The notes under the pieces: generated by a model
Told to the model about the DNA's origin: nothing
The model's input: only the letters and a program-made list of their open reading frames with translations
Databases searched by the model: none
Source: CBDBCU01 sp965243185
GTDB lineage: Bacteria > Chloroflexota > Dehalococcoidia > Lucifugimonadales > UBA3495
DNA: 64,000 nucleotides
Reading direction: 5' to 3'
NCBI GenBank assembly: GCA_965243185.1
Contig: OZ251531.1
Location: 1,302,001 to 1,366,000 of the forward strand
Part shown: piece after piece, positions 61,781-64,000 of the stretch
How the letters are laid out: every line of letters begins with the position of its first letter
How positions within the stretch are numbered: the stretch's first letter is position 1
Program-made: the position numbers and the translations under genes

Positions 61781-63173
61781 CGCCGTCACCGGCGCCGCCC
61801 TGTTTCTGGAAGCGGCCGCCGCTTACCTGCTGATTGCCTTGCTCACCACTTTGACCGGCACCGCGGCGGCGCGGCTGCCGCTCTGGCTGGTCCTGCTGGC
61901 CTTGGCTTGGGCCTTTCTGCTCTCCCTCTACATCCAGACTATCCGCTTTTCCCTGAACCTCCGCGGCGTCATCGGCTTGTCCCTCAGCTTGCTCTCCCTG
62001 CTGCTACTGGCCGGTTTAAGCGGAATGGGCTTTATGCCCTTGGGCCGGATCCTCAGCGGCGACCTTCAGACCGCCTTTGCCCTGGCCTTGACCGTGGCTT
62101 TCCTGGTAGCTTTATGGTGGCGCGGCAGCAGTCTGGCTCACGACGAAGTAACCCTGGAAACGGTGCGCGGCGCCTTTCAGTGGGGATTAGGGGTAGTAGT
62201 CGGCGCGGTGATTATTGACGCGCTGACCCCGGGAGCAATCGTCCCGGTCTGGCTGGTCATCGGCTTTTTTGCCGTAGGCTTGGCGGGATTGTCCCTGGCC
62301 CGTTTTGCCGCCGAGGCCGCTGATGGTCAGGGAATGTCCCGGGAGTGGTTCCTGCCCATCGGCGTAATGGTCGGCGCGGTACTGCTTTTGGCGCTGCTCA
62401 TCAGCGGCTTGGGCTTGGGCGGCTTGGATGATGCCACCCGCGCCATCCTGCGCACGGCGGGGCGGATCGGCGACTGGATCCTCCGTCCCATCCTGCTGGG
62501 CTTGGGCTATCTGGCGGCCGCCCTCGTCGCCTTTGGCAACTGGCTCACTACCGTATTAGGCGGCGGCGACTTGAGCGGCCTTGACGAAGCCCAGGAACAG
62601 CTGCGCCGCTTCCACGAAAACCTCGAGGAAGTCGAGGGCGACGGGCCGCCCGGCTGGATTTATGCCTTGCTGCGCTGGTTGGTCGTTATGGCGGCAACCC
62701 TGCTCGCCGGCTGGATATTGTTCCGGGTTTTCCGTTTCCGCCGCCTGCTCCGGCGTTCCGGCGAGGTGCCGGAAGTGCGCGAATCCTTGTTCACCTGGGG
62801 CAAAGCCAACCGGGACTTGTTCGGCGCCGTCAACGACTGGTGGCACAATCTGGTACAAAAGGCTACTGCCGATGAAAGCAAACGCCCGGAGCCGGAAAAT
62901 CCCCGGGAAGTCTATCACCGTTTTTTGGAATTATCCGACCACCTGGGCCGCCCCAAGTCTGACGGCCAGACCCCCCGGGAACATCAGGATACGCTGGACG
63001 ACACCCTGCCGCCGGCCCCGGTCGAGCGCATTGTCGGCGGCTTTCAGCAATCCCACTACGGTGGTCACCGGGAAACCGATTCCCGGGCAATGGACACTTT
63101 GCGGCAGGATTGGGCTACCCTGCAGCAATACGAAAAAGAGCCGGCGGAAAGCAGCGACCGCGACCCGGATTAA
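61758..63173 (+). CDS. DUF4129-type membrane protein
   Basis: A 471-residue protein with about eight helices in the first 280 residues, then a membrane helix (WLVVMAATLLAGWILFRVF) and a soluble C-terminal DUF4129 domain (PREVYHRFLELSDHLGRPKSDGQTPREHQDTL). The set MoxR-DUF58-DUF4129 is a widespread module with links to transglutaminase-like proteins; no transglutaminase is seen here. Confidence 0.85.
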   Translation: MSQFWRTSAVTGAALFLEAAAAYLLIALLTTLTGTAAARLPLWLVLLALAWAFLLSLYIQTIRFSLNLRGVIGLSLSLLSLLLLAGLSGMGFMPLGRILSGDLQTAFALALTVAFLVALWWRGSSLAHDEVTLETVRGAFQWGLGVVVGAVIIDALTPGAIVPVWLVIGFFAVGLAGLSLARFAAEAADGQGMSREWFLPIGVMVGAVLLLALLISGLGLGGLDDATRAILRTAGRIGDWILRPILLGLGYLAAALVAFGNWLTTVLGGGDLSGLDEAQEQLRRFHENLEEVEGDGPPGWIYALLRWLVVMAATLLAGWILFRVFRFRRLLRRSGEVPEVRESLFTWGKANRDLFGAVNDWWHNLVQKATADESKRPEPENPREVYHRFLELSDHLGRPKSDGQTPREHQDTLDDTLPPAPVERIVGGFQQSHYGGHRETDSRAMDTLRQDWATLQQYEKEPAESSDRDPD

Positions 63174-63214
63174 GCCAAAACCCGGCCGCCAACCCTTTTG
63201 CCCGCAGTCTCAAC

Positions 63215-64000
63215 CTACCCGCCCGCTCCCCGTTTCCGTTTCAATTCCTGCAACTCCAGAACCCACGCCAAGTTATCATCCGCGGTCGCCTCGTCGGCAA
63301 AGTGCGGCGCTAACTCCACCGCCCGCTCCAGGCATTGCAGGCAAGGGTTGATTTCACCTTGACCGGCATAAACCCGGGCGGCGTTGTACCAGGCTACGGC
63401 AAAACGCGGATCCCCCTTCCGCGCCGCCAGATAATCCGCCAGCGCCGCCGCATCCTCGCCCAAGGCTTCGTAGGCCGCGCCCCGGTTATTCAACGCCGCC
63501 GGAAAATCCGGCCACAAAGCCACTGCCGCCGTGTAATCCTCCAACGCTCTGGCATAATCCTCCAAAGCGTCATACGCCAACCCCCGGTTGTTAAAGGCTT
63601 CCGCATCCTCCGGCCGCCGCGTTACCACTTCCGTATAATCGGCAATCGCCTCCGCTATGCGCCCCAAGTAGTAGTAAGTGCGGGCGCGGTTGAAATAGGC
63701 ATCCACATTTTCCGGGTTAAAGTCAATGGCGGCGCCGTAATCGCGAATCGCCCGGTCGTGCAATTCCAGTTCATCCAGAGACGCCCCCCGATTCAGATAG
63801 GCGTTAGACAGCGCCGGCCGCAGTTCAATAACCCGGTCAAAGGCGGCCACCGCATCCCGATGCCGCCCCGCCGCCGCCAGCACTACGCCCTGATTGTAAT
63901 GGGCTTGCAGATAATCCGGGTTCAGGGCAATGGCGGCGGCATAGTCCGACAGCGCCGCCGTAACTTCCCCCAAATCATCATAGGCATTGCCGCGCTGATA
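63215..64000 (-). CDS. Tetratricopeptide-repeat protein, partial
   Basis: The frame is open to the window end; the true start lies beyond. At least seven TPR units are seen (for example AYLNRGASLDELELHDRAIRDYGAA, split: AYLNRGASLDELELHDRA), each about 34 residues, with the typical GAA..DY and NP turns. TPR proteins bind partner proteins. It converges with the DUF4129 gene. Confidence 0.9.
   Translation of the reverse strand, partial: YQRGNAYDDLGEVTAALSDYAAAIALNPDYLQAHYNQGVVLAAAGRHRDAVAAFDRVIELRPALSNAYLNRGASLDELELHDRAIRDYGAAIDFNPENVDAYFNRARTYYYLGRIAEAIADYTEVVTRRPEDAEAFNNRGLAYDALEDYARALEDYTAAVALWPDFPAALNNRGAAYEALGEDAAALADYLAARKGDPRFAVAWYNAARVYAGQGEINPCLQCLERAVELAPHFADEATADDNLAWVLELQELKRKRGAGG

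Overview
The window is GC-rich bacterial chromosome, most likely from a Chloroflexota lineage (SAR202-like or a relative). This is an inference from the gene mix: xanthine/CO-dehydrogenase-type molybdoenzyme genes, an LVIVD-repeat protein, a DUF1800-DUF1501-NHL operon, two luciferase-like flavin oxidoreductases, a caa3-type oxidase and GlnRS next to GluRS. There is no rRNA. Two tRNA genes are visible, tRNA-Gln(TTG) and an unusual long-arm tRNA with a UCA anticodon.

Layout. 1-2.3 kb: end of a molybdoenzyme large subunit and its FAD subunit, which has a His-rich insert. 2.5-8.7 kb: a methyltransferase-HNH fusion, surE, small toxin-antitoxin-like genes (DUF4258-like/DUF2283, hicB plus a broken hicA), argB and argJ. 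9.1-10.9 kb: a three-repeat CRISPR-like mini-array, a candidate omega RNA and an intact IscB nuclease. 10.9-16.2 kb: pdxA, folC, an NDUFA9-like epimerase, an LLM oxidoreductase, DUF952. 16.3-21.0 kb: a complete cytochrome c oxidase operon (II-I-III-IV/cyt c), divergent from a coxS-coxM-coxG set without a large subunit. 24.4-28.8 kb: glnS, gltX, a methyltransferase, a DCC protein. 28.8-36.2 kb: a two-gene MFS operon, ThuA, three small membrane or hypothetical genes, then NHL, DUF1501 and DUF1800. 36.66-39.85 kb: a transposon-like element with inverted ends and a 7-bp target duplication that carries a transposase, a lipoprotein, a HARE-HTH-like protein and the UCA tRNA. 40.6-51.4 kb: a substrate-binding lipoprotein, a PIN/antitoxin pair, an LVIVD protein, an IS5-family element cutting a gene tail, a flavin monooxygenase and citrate synthase. 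51.8-55.8 kb: two secreted paralogues with conserved N-termini and unrelated C-termini around a DHA2 exporter. 56.7-64 kb: SWIM protein, nitrilase, tRNA-Gln, orphan Phd antitoxin, then sugar nucleotidyltransferase, MoxR, DUF58, DUF4129 and a TPR protein cut by the window end.

The strongest non-coding signals are (1) three homologous, promoter-driven, structured sequences of about 0.5-0.6 kb on the + strand (23.8, 39.9 and 56.0 kb) that I do not recognise as a known RNA, and (2) the IscB locus, where the putative omega RNA guide is an inverted fragment of the neighbouring CRISPR-like repeat. The transposon sits exactly between the conserved upstream block and the promoter of the second RNA copy. 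Several dispersed palindromic repeat families fill the other gaps.
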